NCBI RefSeq assembly: GCF_902170305.1
Contig: NZ_CABHWW010000008.1
Location: 1 to 64,000 of the forward strand
DNA: 64,000 bases
Direction of reading: 5' to 3'
From: Yersinia alsatica
GTDB lineage: Bacteria > Pseudomonadota > Gammaproteobacteria > Enterobacterales > Enterobacteriaceae
Part shown: in pieces, positions 30,889-39,985 of the stretch
How the letters are laid out: every line of letters begins with the position of its first letter
How positions within the stretch are numbered: the stretch's first letter is position 1
Position numbers and translations under genes: made by a program
The notes under the pieces: generated by a model
Told to the model about the DNA's origin: nothing
The model's input: the letters and a program-made list of their open reading frames with translations, nothing else
Database searches by the model: none

Positions 30889-31608
30889 CTAGCGACGAGC
30901 TTCAGCCAAATCACTTGGCATGGTGCCCTGCATACTGTGCCAGATAGCACCGCTCTCTTTACCGTAGGTCCGCAAGCAATCTACTACCTGCTCGTGCCCT
31001 TTCTCATCACACAGTGTCGACAGCTTGCTATAAAACGCCAGTGCCAGCTTACGTGCTTCAGGATTAGAGAAATAGTAACGCCCAACCCGGGTGTAAAGCC
31101 CTTTCAAGCCATTGAGGATCAAGCCATAAATCGGATTACCGGAAGCAAACGCCAAACCACGGAAAATACCGTAATCCAGTGCGGTAAAGGCCTCTGAATT
31201 ATCATCAACCGTCTGGGCTTGTGCCAGAATTTCCTGAGCTTTTTCCGGATGGTTGCGAATAGCCGTTCGGACAAAGATGGTAGCGATATTGGTTCGAACA
31301 GCCAGTAAGTTGTCTATCAATTGTGGCACACTGTCGTGGTCAAGCCGCGCCAGCGTTTCCAAGATATTAAGACCGGACGTCTCCCAAAAGTTGTTTACTT
31401 TCGTCGGTTTACCATGCTGAATAGTGAGCCAGCCATCGCGGGCTAACCGTTGCAGCACTTCGCGCAATGTTGTGCGGGTAACTCCAATAAGCTCTGAAAG
31501 TTCACGCTCCGCCGGCAAAATGGTGCCTGGAGGGAAGCGATTATTCCAAATACTTTCAATAATATACTCTTCCGCGAAACCGGCAGGACTTTGCGCCTTT
31601 ATAACCAT
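30889..31608 (-). CDS. fadR: Fatty-acid metabolism regulator FadR
   Basis: FadR is the GntR-family dimeric regulator that represses fad beta-oxidation genes and activates fabA/fabB; long-chain acyl-CoA releases it from DNA. The 239-residue product matches E. coli FadR in length. The N-terminal winged HTH (residues about 6-72: [24 protein letters not shown]) and the helical acyl-CoA-binding C-terminal domain are present. It is divergent from nhaB, as in E. coli. A likely target, fadD, is at 43-45 kb with a candidate operator. Confidence 0.97.
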   Translation of the reverse strand: MVIKAQSPAGFAEEYIIESIWNNRFPPGTILPAERELSELIGVTRTTLREVLQRLARDGWLTIQHGKPTKVNNFWETSGLNILETLARLDHDSVPQLIDNLLAVRTNIATIFVRTAIRNHPEKAQEILAQAQTVDDNSEAFTALDYGIFRGLAFASGNPIYGLILNGLKGLYTRVGRYYFSNPEARKLALAFYSKLSTLCDEKGHEQVVDCLRTYGKESGAIWHSMQGTMPSDLAEARR

Positions 31609-31853
31609 ATTTTTTGACGTTCCGTAGCGATATATATCAGCAATTTAGTGCGCTCATCATACCAGACGACTCTATTCTGACATAGCATCGGAACCGAACA
31701 AATGGTGAAAGCAGTCATAAAGTTGCAAAAATTGCGCAGATAGAATGATGAGCAGATTATACATATTGCTTTTAGAGCAATAACCTAAAGTAAAATGTAA
31801 CTTTGAGCAGCAATAGCATCATAAAAAATTTATTAAGGAGACCATAAGCCACA

Positions 31854-33428
31854 ATGGATATGACCATTAGACAAGCGGTACTTAGGAATTTTCTTGGCAA
31901 CTCGCCAGATTGGTACAAACTGGCAATCATAGGGTTCCTCATCATTAACCCGTTGGTGTTCTTCTTCGTCAACCCATTCCTCGCGGGTTGGATGCTGGTG
32001 ATAGAATTCATCTTTACGCTGGCGATGGCACTGAAATGCTACCCATTGCAACCCGGTGGTTTGCTCGCTATTCAAGCCGTGGCTATCGGTATGACCAGCC
32101 CGCATCAGGTTGCAGAAGAGATTGCTAATAATCTGGAAGTCCTGTTGCTGCTGGTTTTCATGGTGGCGGGCATCTACTTTATGAAGCAGTTGTTACTGTT
32201 TGTATTTACCAAACTACTACTCAATATCCGCTCAAAAATCATTCTTTCATTAGCCTTCTGTGTGGCTTCTGCTTTTCTTTCCGCCTTTCTCGATGCCCTA
32301 ACCGTTATCGCGGTAGTCATTAGTGTATCTGTCGGTTTTTATACTATTTATCATCATGTTGCCTCCAATCATTCGGATAAAGACATTAATGATGACAGTT
32401 GGATAGACAGTCAAGATAACCGCAAAACACTGGAGCAATTCCGGGCATTTCTGCGCAGCTTAATGATGCATGCCGGTGTGGGTACGGCATTGGGCGGCGT
32501 GATGACGATGGTCGGAGAGCCGCAGAATCTGATTATTGCCAAAAGTGCCGGTTGGCATTTTGGCGATTTCTTTATCCGCATGTTGCCGGTCACGCTACCA
32601 GTGCTGTGCTGTGGGTTATTGGTTTGCCTGTTGGTTGAGCGCTTCAAACTGTTTGGATATGGTGCGGAGTTGCCTGAACGTGTGCGTCAGGTTTTAACTG
32701 ATTACGACAAACAAGCCAGCGCCAAGCGGACCCAGCAGGAGAAAATGAAACTTCTGGTTCAGGCGCTGATTGGGGTGTGGTTGGTGTTGGCACTAGCCTT
32801 ACATCTCGCTGAAGTCGGCTTAGTGGGGCTATCGGTCATTATTCTCGCGACCTCCCTATGTGGCATCACCAATGAACATGCGCTGGGTAAAGCTTTTCAG
32901 GAAGCATTACCGTTTACTGCCCTGCTCACGGTATTTTTCGCTGTGGTCGCGGTAATTATTGAGCAAAGTTTATTCACGCCTATTATTCAATTCGTGCTGC
33001 AATCTTCGCCATCAGCCCAACTATCACTGTTTTATCTGTTTAACGGTTTGCTGTCATCGGTATCAGATAATGTCTTTGTTGGCACGGTGTATATCAATGA
33101 AGCGCGCACTGCATTTGAGCATGGCATCATTTCACTGCAACAATTTGAGTTATTGGCTGTCGCCATTAACACCGGGACTAACCTGCCGTCAGTCGCCACG
33201 CCGAATGGTCAAGCGGCATTCTTATTCCTGCTGACCTCGGCACTCGCGCCATTGATTCGCCTCTCATATGGTCGCATGGTGTATATGGCTCTGCCTTATA
33301 CCATTGTGATGACCCTTGTGGGTCTGCTGGGCGTTGAATATCTCTTAGTTCCGGTGACAGAATGGATGATGCAAAGTGGCTGGATAAGTTTGCCTCATAT
33401 AGCCGCAGAGGTTAGCATCACACACTGA
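31854..33428 (+). CDS. nhaB: Na+/H+ antiporter NhaB
   Basis: NhaB is an inner-membrane antiporter that exports Na+ in exchange for H+ and helps with pH and salt tolerance. The 524-residue product has about 12 hydrophobic segments and aligns with E. coli NhaB over its whole length (for example [48 protein letters not shown]). The start at 31854 has an AAGGAGACC ribosome site upstream; another ATG two codons later is possible. It is divergent from fadR and upstream of dsbB. Confidence 0.96.
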   Translation: MDMTIRQAVLRNFLGNSPDWYKLAIIGFLIINPLVFFFVNPFLAGWMLVIEFIFTLAMALKCYPLQPGGLLAIQAVAIGMTSPHQVAEEIANNLEVLLLLVFMVAGIYFMKQLLLFVFTKLLLNIRSKIILSLAFCVASAFLSAFLDALTVIAVVISVSVGFYTIYHHVASNHSDKDINDDSWIDSQDNRKTLEQFRAFLRSLMMHAGVGTALGGVMTMVGEPQNLIIAKSAGWHFGDFFIRMLPVTLPVLCCGLLVCLLVERFKLFGYGAELPERVRQVLTDYDKQASAKRTQQEKMKLLVQALIGVWLVLALALHLAEVGLVGLSVIILATSLCGITNEHALGKAFQEALPFTALLTVFFAVVAVIIEQSLFTPIIQFVLQSSPSAQLSLFYLFNGLLSSVSDNVFVGTVYINEARTAFEHGIISLQQFELLAVAINTGTNLPSVATPNGQAAFLFLLTSALAPLIRLSYGRMVYMALPYTIVMTLVGLLGVEYLLVPVTEWMMQSGWISLPHIAAEVSITH

Positions 33429-33711
33429 TTGCTTGCATTATCGTCTCTGCCAGCCCTACACTTTCCCTCGCCACGAGGGACGGTGCTATACCCACAGACA
33501 TAAGTTTCAAATACTATGGGGTAGACTTAGAAGGATTATGGGCTGGCAAAACAAACCAATATCTTACCCAAAGTAAAATTTATGCTCGTGGTAGTCGATC
33601 ATTCGCGAGAAATAACTGATTTTTGCCTAATTTTACCTTTGGGTAGCTGGCAGCAAAGATGAATTGGTTTACACTGCCGGTACAATTGCTTACTGCATGG
33701 AAAATAAAGAT

Positions 33712-34242
33712 ATGTTGCAATTCCTTAACCGCTGCTCTAAAGGGCGCGGTGCTTGGCTATTACTGGCCCTGACTGCACTTGCATTAGAATTAGTTGCGCT
33801 CTATTTTCAACACGTGATGCTACTGCAGCCTTGCGTGATGTGTATTTACGAACGCGCCGCATTATTCGGTATTCTTGGTGCCGCATTGCTAGGTGCTATT
33901 GCCCCTAAATCACCCTTGCGCTATCTGGCTATTTTTATCTGGATTTATAGCGCCTGGAAAGGGATTCAGCTGGCGTGGACCCACACCATGCTGCAACTGC
34001 ATCCATCACCTTTCACCACCTGTGATTTCTTTGTGAGCTTCCCTTCTTGGCTGCCATTGGACAAGTGGTTCCCGGCTATTTTTGTTGCCAGTGGTGATTG
34101 CGCGGTAAAACAATGGGAATTTTTAAGCCTGGAAATGCCACAGTGGTTAGTGGGTATTTTTGCAGCTTACCTGTTGGTATCGCTGTTAGTGCTGATGAGT
34201 CAGTTTGTTAAGCCGAAAAGACGCGATCTGTTTGGTCGATAG
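33712..34242 (+). CDS. dsbB: Disulfide bond formation protein B
   Basis: DsbB is the inner-membrane quinone reductase that re-oxidises DsbA in the periplasm. The 176-residue protein has four membrane helices and both redox Cys pairs: CVMC (E. coli Cys41/Cys44) and the periplasmic-loop Cys in FTTCDFF and SGDCAVK (E. coli Cys104/Cys130). The ATG at 33712 gives [15 protein letters not shown], matching E. coli; the frame is open 48 bases further upstream without a family match. It ends in a terminator at 34268. Confidence 0.96.
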   Translation: MLQFLNRCSKGRGAWLLLALTALALELVALYFQHVMLLQPCVMCIYERAALFGILGAALLGAIAPKSPLRYLAIFIWIYSAWKGIQLAWTHTMLQLHPSPFTTCDFFVSFPSWLPLDKWFPAIFVASGDCAVKQWEFLSLEMPQWLVGIFAAYLLVSLLVLMSQFVKPKRRDLFGR

Positions 34243-34267
34243 TTTTCATACATATCTTTATCTATTT

Positions 34268-34296
34268 AAGGCGCCCATTTGTGTGGCGCCTTTTTT
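34268..34296 (+). terminator. Rho-independent terminator after dsbB
   Basis: The hairpin AAGGCGCC / GGCGCCTT with a 9-base loop is followed by six T. Confidence 0.9.
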
Positions 34297-34387
34297 ATAT
34301 ACCCTTTCTGCTCGCTGTAGTGACCTACATTCCGCATAGGTACATCAGATTATCAAATCACAATGGTAATCTGCTGGCCTGATTAAT

Positions 34388-35161
34388 TTAACGAATAATT
34401 CCGCGTGCCGAGCGGGAGAAAAAAGGCTTATAGGGGATTAATATTTGCCACTCTTTCGCCAGAAGCTCAATTTCTTCATTAACATCTGCTACCAACTTAC
34501 CCGCATGATAAATAAGCTGATAAGCATTCTGAACCGCTTGCCCATCCCCCCAATTTAACCCATCGGCTTTCACGCCAATTGGGACAGCACGGTTACCTTC
34601 AGCAATCACATACGGAGGAATATCCTGCACCACACAGGAGCCAGTATTAACCAATGCACAAGTACCAATCACACAGAATTGATGCACTGCACTTGCCGCA
34701 CCGATAGTGGCGCAATCACCCACCTCAACATGCCCGGCTAATCCCACATTCGACGCCAATAAACAGTGGTTACCGACAATACAGTCATGACCAACGTGAA
34801 CGTGGCTCATCAGATTATTATCATCACCAATCGAGGTGACGCTGCCACCTTGCAAAGTACCGCGATGGATAGTGACATTTTGTTGAATCAAATTGCGGTT
34901 ACCGATGACCACCCGAGTGGCCTCACCATTATATTTAAGATCCTGATTAATCTCGCCAATAGAGGAAAACTGTCCAATATTATTGTCACATCCAATCTCA
35001 GTAATACCATTAATCACAATGTGTGATTTAAGCACGGTGCCTGAACCAATAGTGACTTGAGAACCAATGTAGCAAAAGTGACCAATCTGTACATTCGCCC
35101 CAATTACCGCCCCCTTCTCAATGATTGCAGAAGTAGAAATTATCGCGGTGTTATCAATCAA
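34388..35161 (-). CDS. LpxA-like acyltransferase paralog (divergent)
   Basis: This 257-residue left-handed beta-helix protein is closely related to LpxA, the UDP-GlcNAc O-acyltransferase of lipid A synthesis. It aligns without gaps with E. coli LpxA over the first 200 residues: GTVLKSH, NQDLKYNGE, TIHRGTLQGG, and catalytic His125 in VHVGHD are kept. Differences: position 173 is Thr (Gly in E. coli), 191 is Arg (His) and a 5-residue deletion removes Arg204/Arg205. The TTG at 35161 aligns with the LpxA start and has GGAGAG 9 bases upstream; a GTG at 35191 would add 10 residues. It is not in an lpxD-fabZ-lpxA-lpxB cluster, so it is a second, probably specialised copy. Substrate unknown. Confidence 0.85.
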   Translation of the reverse strand: MIDNTAIISTSAIIEKGAVIGANVQIGHFCYIGSQVTIGSGTVLKSHIVINGITEIGCDNNIGQFSSIGEINQDLKYNGEATRVVIGNRNLIQQNVTIHRGTLQGGSVTSIGDDNNLMSHVHVGHDCIVGNHCLLASNVGLAGHVEVGDCATIGAASAVHQFCVIGTCALVNTGSCVVQDIPPYVIAEGNRAVPIGVKADGLNWGDGQAVQNAYQLIYHAGKLVADVNEEIELLAKEWQILIPYKPFFSRSARGIIR

Positions 35162-35305
35162 GCTATTTAACTCTCCATGTGGAGGACTCACTTTACGACT
35201 TCGTGGGTAACTTCAGCGTCGACTCAGGACTAATCCATCCATTGGTTTAATCGGATTTACTAACATAAAAAGTGGTTGTCACTCAGATTAGGTAGGCCCA
35301 TATGC

Positions 35306-35335
35306 AAAAACCCTGGCAATAACCAGGGTTTTTAA
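35306..35335. terminator. Symmetric hairpin upstream of the LpxA-like gene
   Basis: AAAAACCCTGG and CCAGGGTTTTT flank a 7-base loop, giving a hairpin with T runs on both strands. No plus-strand gene ends here. On the minus strand it precedes the LpxA-like gene by about 145 bases, so it could be an attenuator or the end of an unannotated short RNA. Confidence 0.7.
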
Positions 35336-35664
35336 AAGGGAGCCGGTACTTTCCCGGCCGTCATGTTATGGCGTAAGCGTTCATCGTACACTCCGACGTT
35401 ACACAGCCTAAGCACGACTATTGCACAACAGAGAAACACACTGGAAAACTACCCAATAAGCTTCTCTGTTACGCATCTTTCTACACCCTCTAAGAGCGTG
35501 ATTGCCGAAATGTTGCTATGCATTTACTTCACCAGAGCAATAATCATACAGTGTTATAATATTTCATCAAGGTAAATTGAAAATTTTCTTCCATTGAAAC
35601 CTTCTTTGGATTTTTTATTTCTCATCACTTACGTGTAGAGCTAATTATAGCTGCGAGTCACACA

Positions 35665-35690
35665 AAAAAGGCCGCCATTAGGCAGCCTGA
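35665..35690 (-). terminator. Rho-independent terminator of the 35.7-36.1 kb gene
   Basis: On the minus strand the hairpin AGGCTGCC / GGCGGCCT is followed by six T. It lies about 20 bases after the stop of the small exported protein gene. Confidence 0.85.
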
Positions 35691-35710
35691 GTTCAATCCA
35701 TCATCAAAGG

Positions 35711-36067
35711 CTAAGCTTTGGTATGGGTGCAAATATATTGATTAGCTTGTTCACCATCGACAACCGCCAAACGAATTGGCAATGCCGAGATATTAAGAGA
35801 GGCAATCACTTGCTCTTGGCTACTCGCCTTCTGGAAGATTAACGACTCTCCCTGCCCCTCTGGATTCACTTTTACAAAATGAAACACCGCGTTATCTATG
35901 GTCAATTGTTGATTCGGGCCATCCAATACCGCAGTAAGGCTGGCGCCATCTTTCAATTCGCAATCAAGATTAATTAATGAAGCCCCAGCGGCCTGAACCT
36001 GGTGTGAAACACTACCTAAAGTAGTGGAGATGCCGATGATGATAGCGGCTAATGTTGAATATTTCAT
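35711..36067 (-). CDS. Small exported protein of unknown function
   Basis: I do not recognise this 118-residue protein. It has a signal peptide (MKYSTLAAIIIGISTTLGSV...QVQAAGA, cleavage likely near residue 26), then a beta-rich mature domain with two Cys (NLDCELKDG and QYICTHTK) that may form a disulfide. Its product is probably periplasmic or secreted. The start at 36067 is followed closely by the hydrophobic core of the signal peptide. It lies downstream of ycgN by 63 bases on the same strand but has its own terminator. Confidence 0.75.
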   Translation of the reverse strand: MKYSTLAAIIIGISTTLGSVSHQVQAAGASLINLDCELKDGASLTAVLDGPNQQLTIDNAVFHFVKVNPEGQGESLIFQKASSQEQVIASLNISALPIRLAVVDGEQANQYICTHTKA

Positions 36068-36130
36068 ATTTTAGGTTTCTTTGTTAGATACGGCGTATGT
36101 CAGCCAAATCTGGCTTATTAATAGGTAGCG

Positions 36131-36577
36131 TTATCTAGCCCACTGCGGTTTATTCAGGATGTGATCTTGCCAGTCAATGACTTCGCTCTCGCGAACAGCA
36201 ATATGGCGCACTGAGATTCGCTCACCATGCATAGCTGATTTGGACCCAGTTAATAGCGGATGCCAGCTTGGTAAATCATGGCCTTCACCAATTAAACGAT
36301 AAGCACATGTGGGTGGCAGCCAATCAAAAGTGACCAGATTTTCGCGCGTTAACTTTATGCAATCTTCTTCTAATTCAAAGCGACGCTCATAGTTACGGCA
36401 CTGACAGGTTTTAATATTGAGCTGATCACAGGCCACATTGGTGAAATAAATTTCATCAGTGTCCTCATCAATCAATTTATTCAAACAGCATTGGCCGCAT
36501 CCGTCACACAGCGATTCCCATTCACTATCTGACATCTCAGCGAGTGTTTTTTGTTGCCAAAAAGGAGGTTGTGACAT
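36131..36577 (-). CDS. ycgN: YcgN, UPF0260 Cys-rich protein
   Basis: YcgN belongs to the UPF0260/YkgJ-like family of putative Fe-S or zinc proteins; function unknown. The 148-residue product has the clustered cysteines of the family: LCDGCGQCC near residue 25, and [15 protein letters not shown] with CIKLTREN further on. The ATG at 36577 ([12 protein letters not shown]) gives the E. coli start; the frame is open for another 41 codons upstream with no family match. It follows ycgM by 130 bases, keeping the E. coli ycgM-ycgN order. Confidence 0.92.
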   Translation of the reverse strand: MSQPPFWQQKTLAEMSDSEWESLCDGCGQCCLNKLIDEDTDEIYFTNVACDQLNIKTCQCRNYERRFELEEDCIKLTRENLVTFDWLPPTCAYRLIGEGHDLPSWHPLLTGSKSAMHGERISVRHIAVRESEVIDWQDHILNKPQWAR

Positions 36578-36707
36578 ATTTGTATCCGCGGTGGTTGATG
36601 AGCATGCAGTAATAAGCATATAGCTAAATAAGCGGGTCGTTATAGACGTTTTGGCTACCAGATGCAAGTTTTGCCGCCCGCAAAAATGGGCAAGCGGCAT
36701 AGTTTTC

Positions 36708-37364
36708 TTAGATTATGCGGGTGTTCAACGTTTTACCATTTAGCATAATTTTAAGCATATCGCCCGACTTCATCGGCCCGACACCCTGCGGCGTTCCTGT
36801 CAGTACCACATCGCCTGCGCGCAAGGTAAAGAAGCGACTGATGTAACTTATCAATGGGATTATCGGGGTGATCATGTCGCGAGTATTACCCTGCTGACGG
36901 ATTTCATCATTAATGGTCAGGGATAAATCGACATTTTGCGCATCGCCAAACTCAGCCACCGGGATAAAACCGGAAATCGGGCACGAACCATCAAATGCCT
37001 TGGATTTTTCCCACGGCTGCCCGGCTTTTTTCAATCCTGACTGCAATTCCCGTAGCGTTAAATCCAATGCCACACCATAACCGGCAATAGCACGCGCCAC
37101 CCTATCTTCACTGGCTTGTTTTAATGGCGTACCAATCAATACCGCCAATTCCACTTCATGATGGACAGCACCGAAATCTTTCGGAATAGAGACCGGCTGG
37201 CGAATATCGCATAATGCTGTTTCAGGTTTGATAAACAGCACCGGTTCAGCTGAGGCTGTACTCCCCATTTCTTTAATATGCTCGGCATAGTTGCTGCCGA
37301 CGCAAACCACTTTGCTTACTGGAAAATCCAGCAAAGCCCCTTGCCAGTCTCTATGTTGGTACAT
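36708..37364 (-). CDS. ycgM: Fumarylacetoacetate hydrolase-family protein YcgM
   Basis: This 218-residue member of the FAH superfamily includes acylpyruvate hydrolases and oxaloacetate decarboxylases/tautomerases; the exact substrate is not certain from sequence. Metal-binding residues appear as Glu in [11 protein letters not shown] and Asp in [14 protein letters not shown], with the substrate-loop segment [14 protein letters not shown] and the conserved C-terminal [13 protein letters not shown]. The start at 37364 has an AGGAGAGGC ribosome site. It lies between ycgN and a lytic transglycosylase gene that is inserted relative to E. coli. Confidence 0.92.
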   Translation of the reverse strand: MYQHRDWQGALLDFPVSKVVCVGSNYAEHIKEMGSTASAEPVLFIKPETALCDIRQPVSIPKDFGAVHHEVELAVLIGTPLKQASEDRVARAIAGYGVALDLTLRELQSGLKKAGQPWEKSKAFDGSCPISGFIPVAEFGDAQNVDLSLTINDEIRQQGNTRDMITPIIPLISYISRFFTLRAGDVVLTGTPQGVGPMKSGDMLKIMLNGKTLNTRII

Positions 37365-37481
37365 ACTGCCTCTCCTGAATTCACATCCTGATAGACACTA
37401 CACCGCGGCGATTTGACCGTGGTATACAACAACTATTTAACCATAGATATTATTAATCATAGACATTATTAGCCACAAACA

Positions 37482-38561
37482 TTATTGACTAATGCTCTCA
37501 GCCATCATACCAATGCTGATGGCGAAATAGTAAGAGCGGTTCCAGTGCATAAGGGTACGAAAATTATCATAAACCAGAAAGGCTCGCCCTTGAACATCAT
37601 CGGGAATGATCACCCAAGCCCGTAAGTCTGAGTTAACGACCTTCCCTCCGGGGATCAGCGTCACACCAAGCTGCTGCCATTGGGCCACTGTTTTAGCTTG
37701 ATTATCTTTCAGACCAGCCAAGGCGACATTGAATCCTTCCGGTAGTTGCGCTTCCTGTCCCCAACCAATGCCGGGTTTCCAACCTTCAGTAGACAGATAG
37801 TTAGCAGTAGAAGCAAATACATCATCAATATTATTCCAAATATCGATTTTTCCATCGCCATCACCATCGGCACCATAAGTCAGGAAGGAACTGGGCATAA
37901 ACTGGCTTTGCCCCATCGCTCCGGCCCAAGACCCTTTTAACTGCGGATCCTCAACCTTGCCCTGTTGGATAATCTGGAGTGCTGCCATCAGTTCTTGAGT
38001 AAAGAAAGCTTCTCGCCGCCCTTCAAATGCTAATGTCGACAAAGCCGAAATCACATCTTCCTTACCCTGAATCTTGCCAAAACTACTCTCCATGCCCCAC
38101 AACGCAACAATGTAGCGTTCAGGTACACCGTAGCGGGCCGTCACTTGAGATAGCTGAGGCTTATAACGCTGATAGTTTTCCTTGCCCTGCTTTATTCTGT
38201 TCGCCGTCAAGACCTTGGCCAGATAATCATCCAGTGTGACTTTCTTCTCTAACTGATTACGATCAGATTGGATCACTCGGTCAACAAAATGAATATTGGC
38301 GAAGGCGACATTCAACGTCGCCTCACTGATCCCATTGGCTCGGGCCTGTGCTTTCAATTGCTCAACATAAGCAGGAAATCCTGCCGGATCACGCCCTTGC
38401 TGAGATAGCATCGTTGCCGTATTAGCGCTGTTTGTCGAAGCTGACTTTACCTTAGCTTGGGGGGCAACCGCCTGGGTTTGCATGGGGGCCGCCGAATTCT
38501 TATTGGCACACCCCATCGAGATGACCGTCGCCAGTGCGACGGCAATCATGGATAATTTCAT
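37482..38561 (-). CDS. MltB-family lytic murein transglycosylase (lipoprotein)
   Basis: Lytic transglycosylases cleave the glycan strands of peptidoglycan, leaving 1,6-anhydro ends. This 359-residue protein has a lipoprotein signal (LATVISMGCANK, lipid-anchoring Cys about residue 17) followed by a low-complexity Ala/Gln/Ser linker. The SLT_2 domain shows the catalytic Glu in ALWGMESSFGKIQG and AGAMGQSQFMPSSFL, and a putative EF-hand-like DGDGDGKIDIW. A peptidoglycan-binding module is at most short. The ATG at 38561 has AAGGAA upstream; another ATG 66 bases upstream would bury the signal peptide. It is absent from the E. coli ycgM-ycgL gap. Confidence 0.88.
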   Translation of the reverse strand: MKLSMIAVALATVISMGCANKNSAAPMQTQAVAPQAKVKSASTNSANTATMLSQQGRDPAGFPAYVEQLKAQARANGISEATLNVAFANIHFVDRVIQSDRNQLEKKVTLDDYLAKVLTANRIKQGKENYQRYKPQLSQVTARYGVPERYIVALWGMESSFGKIQGKEDVISALSTLAFEGRREAFFTQELMAALQIIQQGKVEDPQLKGSWAGAMGQSQFMPSSFLTYGADGDGDGKIDIWNNIDDVFASTANYLSTEGWKPGIGWGQEAQLPEGFNVALAGLKDNQAKTVAQWQQLGVTLIPGGKVVNSDLRAWVIIPDDVQGRAFLVYDNFRTLMHWNRSYYFAISIGMMAESISQ

Positions 38562-38613
38562 CGACGCATTCCTTGGTAAAGCAATAGCCAGTGAGGAAGC
38601 CGAGCGTTTAAAA

Positions 38614-38883
38614 TCAGTGGGTTTCACCCAAGTGCATTTTCAACAGACTTTCCGGTGGCGGCGGGACTTGCAAATAAAAGCCCTGCTCGATAAGTGCACT
38701 TTTCACTTTCTCGATATCAGCTGTTGCCAGACTTTTGCGCTCGTTTAATGAAAGCAGCATCGCGAATTGCGGTTTGCCAAAACTGGCCAGTAACTCAGCG
38801 GGAACTCTCGAAAAATCATCTTTCGTTTCAATATATAGGTAGGTTTGATCCCGTTTCGGACTTCTATAGATAGCACAAAGCAT
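38614..38883 (-). CDS. ycgL: YcgL-domain protein
   Basis: YcgL is a small cytoplasmic protein of the UPF0745 family of unknown function, usually next to minC. The 89 residues include the family signatures [28 protein letters not shown] and [14 protein letters not shown]. The ATG at 38883 (MLCAIYRSP) matches the conserved start; the frame is open 27 bases further. It lies 52 bases upstream of the transglycosylase gene on the same strand and may be co-transcribed with it. Confidence 0.92.
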   Translation of the reverse strand: MLCAIYRSPKRDQTYLYIETKDDFSRVPAELLASFGKPQFAMLLSLNERKSLATADIEKVKSALIEQGFYLQVPPPPESLLKMHLGETH

Positions 38884-38973
38884 GTTCTGGACTCTGGTTG
38901 ATAAATTCAATAATAAAACTGCATAGTTAGCTTAAGATTATAACACGTCAGGCCATCTTGCAGGCCCGAGTTG

Positions 38974-39339
38974 TCAATAGACGGGAATTTCTATGCCTAT
39001 ACTGCCAGCACAGGGGTCTGGCTTATAGTATTGATACTTACCATTGTCAGCACGTCGACGTTGTAGATATTCCTGCTGCTGGCATTTAGTCTGCTTTTCA
39101 GCTTCACGCCTTGCAGACTCAGCATCTATCCGCGCTTTTTCCTCATCAAGTTGCCGTTGCCATGAATTAGCATCCGGGGCGACAGAACCAAGAGACTTAC
39201 GTTTCTCCAGATAATCGGGCGAAACCTTACTATCTTTTGGAATTTCAGCATGATAACTATAGTCAGCCCATGCAGTTACCGGGGCAGACAGAGCTGTAAT
39301 GCAGATAAATGATAGTGGGATGAAATTCCTTTTCATCAT
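38974..39339 (-). CDS. Exported protein of unknown function, putatively Fur-regulated
   Basis: I do not recognise this 121-residue protein. A signal peptide (IPLSFICITALSAPVTAWA, cleavage likely before DYSYH at about residue 26) suggests export. The mature part has a charged, probably helical stretch (DEEKARIDAESARREAEKQ) then a Cys pair (KTKC-like and DPCAGS) and an aromatic C-terminus. Two adjacent ATGs (39339 and 39336) have AAGGA upstream. A sigma-70-type promoter overlapped by a near-consensus Fur box lies 36-66 bases upstream, so induction by iron limitation is predicted. It is absent from the E. coli ycgL-minC region. Confidence 0.75.
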   Translation of the reverse strand: MMKRNFIPLSFICITALSAPVTAWADYSYHAEIPKDSKVSPDYLEKRKSLGSVAPDANSWQRQLDEEKARIDAESARREAEKQTKCQQQEYLQRRRADNGKYQYYKPDPCAGSIGIEIPVY

Positions 39340-39374
39340 TGATTTCCTTTCGATTAGAGGGGTAGAAAACGCAA

Positions 39375-39402
39375 ATTATCACAAAATGATTATCATTCTC
39401 AA
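39375..39402 (-). promoter_or_regulatory. Promoter with overlapping Fur box
   Basis: On the minus strand a -35 TTGAGA (39402-39397) and a -10 GATAAT (39380-39375) are 16 bases apart. The spacer and -35 contain GAGAATGATAATCATTTTG (39400-39382), which matches the 19-base Fur consensus at 16 positions by my count. Binding here would block the promoter of the exported protein gene. Confidence 0.75.
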
Positions 39403-39985
39403 TGTTAAATAACTAAAAATAGTACTCATTGGCGCAGTTTATATCGAGCACAAAAAGAGAGGCTGGGCCGTATCATTAATTATCATTTGCCGGTCTGTTT
39501 CACCAATTGACAAAGTACTGCGTGAGATTTTTCTGAAATAATATGGTGAGGTATTTCACTAAGCCGATAATAACGACATTCAACCGCCCTATTTCATCAT
39601 CTTAAAAGTGATAATAATGGTCAGCGCTTACTGTATTTTATAAAAAACAACTTCAGCTGATAAAAAAATGACCACATTTGTTAGAAAATAGCGACTTTTA
39701 TGGGCGGTGCTAACCCCAGATAAAACCAACCCAACTGCTGAAAAAATACTCAACTTAATCATGGTCGTGATAATAGCCAAATATAGGCAGGTCAGGGCTA
39801 GCGAATAAGCAGAAGTTATGCTGTAATTTCTTGTCAGATTGGAGTCATTGTGGCCTTAAGATTTCAATATATTGATACGGATAGATTTATTTTTATATTA
39901 CCTATAACATGTTTGGTAAGATCAGAATATTGTACCCCGAATGATATTGCGGGGATTAAACGCAGCTGAAACTGAGTCAGGATAG
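39403..39985. promoter_or_regulatory. Long leader region upstream of minC
   Basis: About 580 bases of AT-rich non-coding DNA lie between the divergent exported-protein gene and minC. It must carry the min promoter(s). Near minC a short inverted pair, ACCCCG / CGGGGA around 39937-39956, could form a small hairpin. I see no ORF of quality. Confidence 0.45.

Larger units (their letters stand above)
35162..35710. other. Gene-poor region upstream of the LpxA-like gene
   Basis: About 550 bases without a convincing gene. It holds a symmetric terminator-type hairpin (35306-35333), a short GCCGG/CCGGC stem at 35342-35357 and the terminator of the next minus-strand gene (35665-35690). A 70-codon ORF on the plus strand (35363-35575) has no ribosome site or protein-like composition and I do not call it. 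Confidence 0.5.

Noticed and set aside
31833-32105. Antisense frames over the 5' part of nhaB
   Set aside because: Overlap a well-conserved membrane protein gene and lack start signals.
35363-35575. 70-codon plus-strand frame in the gap after the LpxA paralog
   Set aside because: No ribosome site, no hydrophobic or domain pattern, and the frame crosses hairpin-like sequence.
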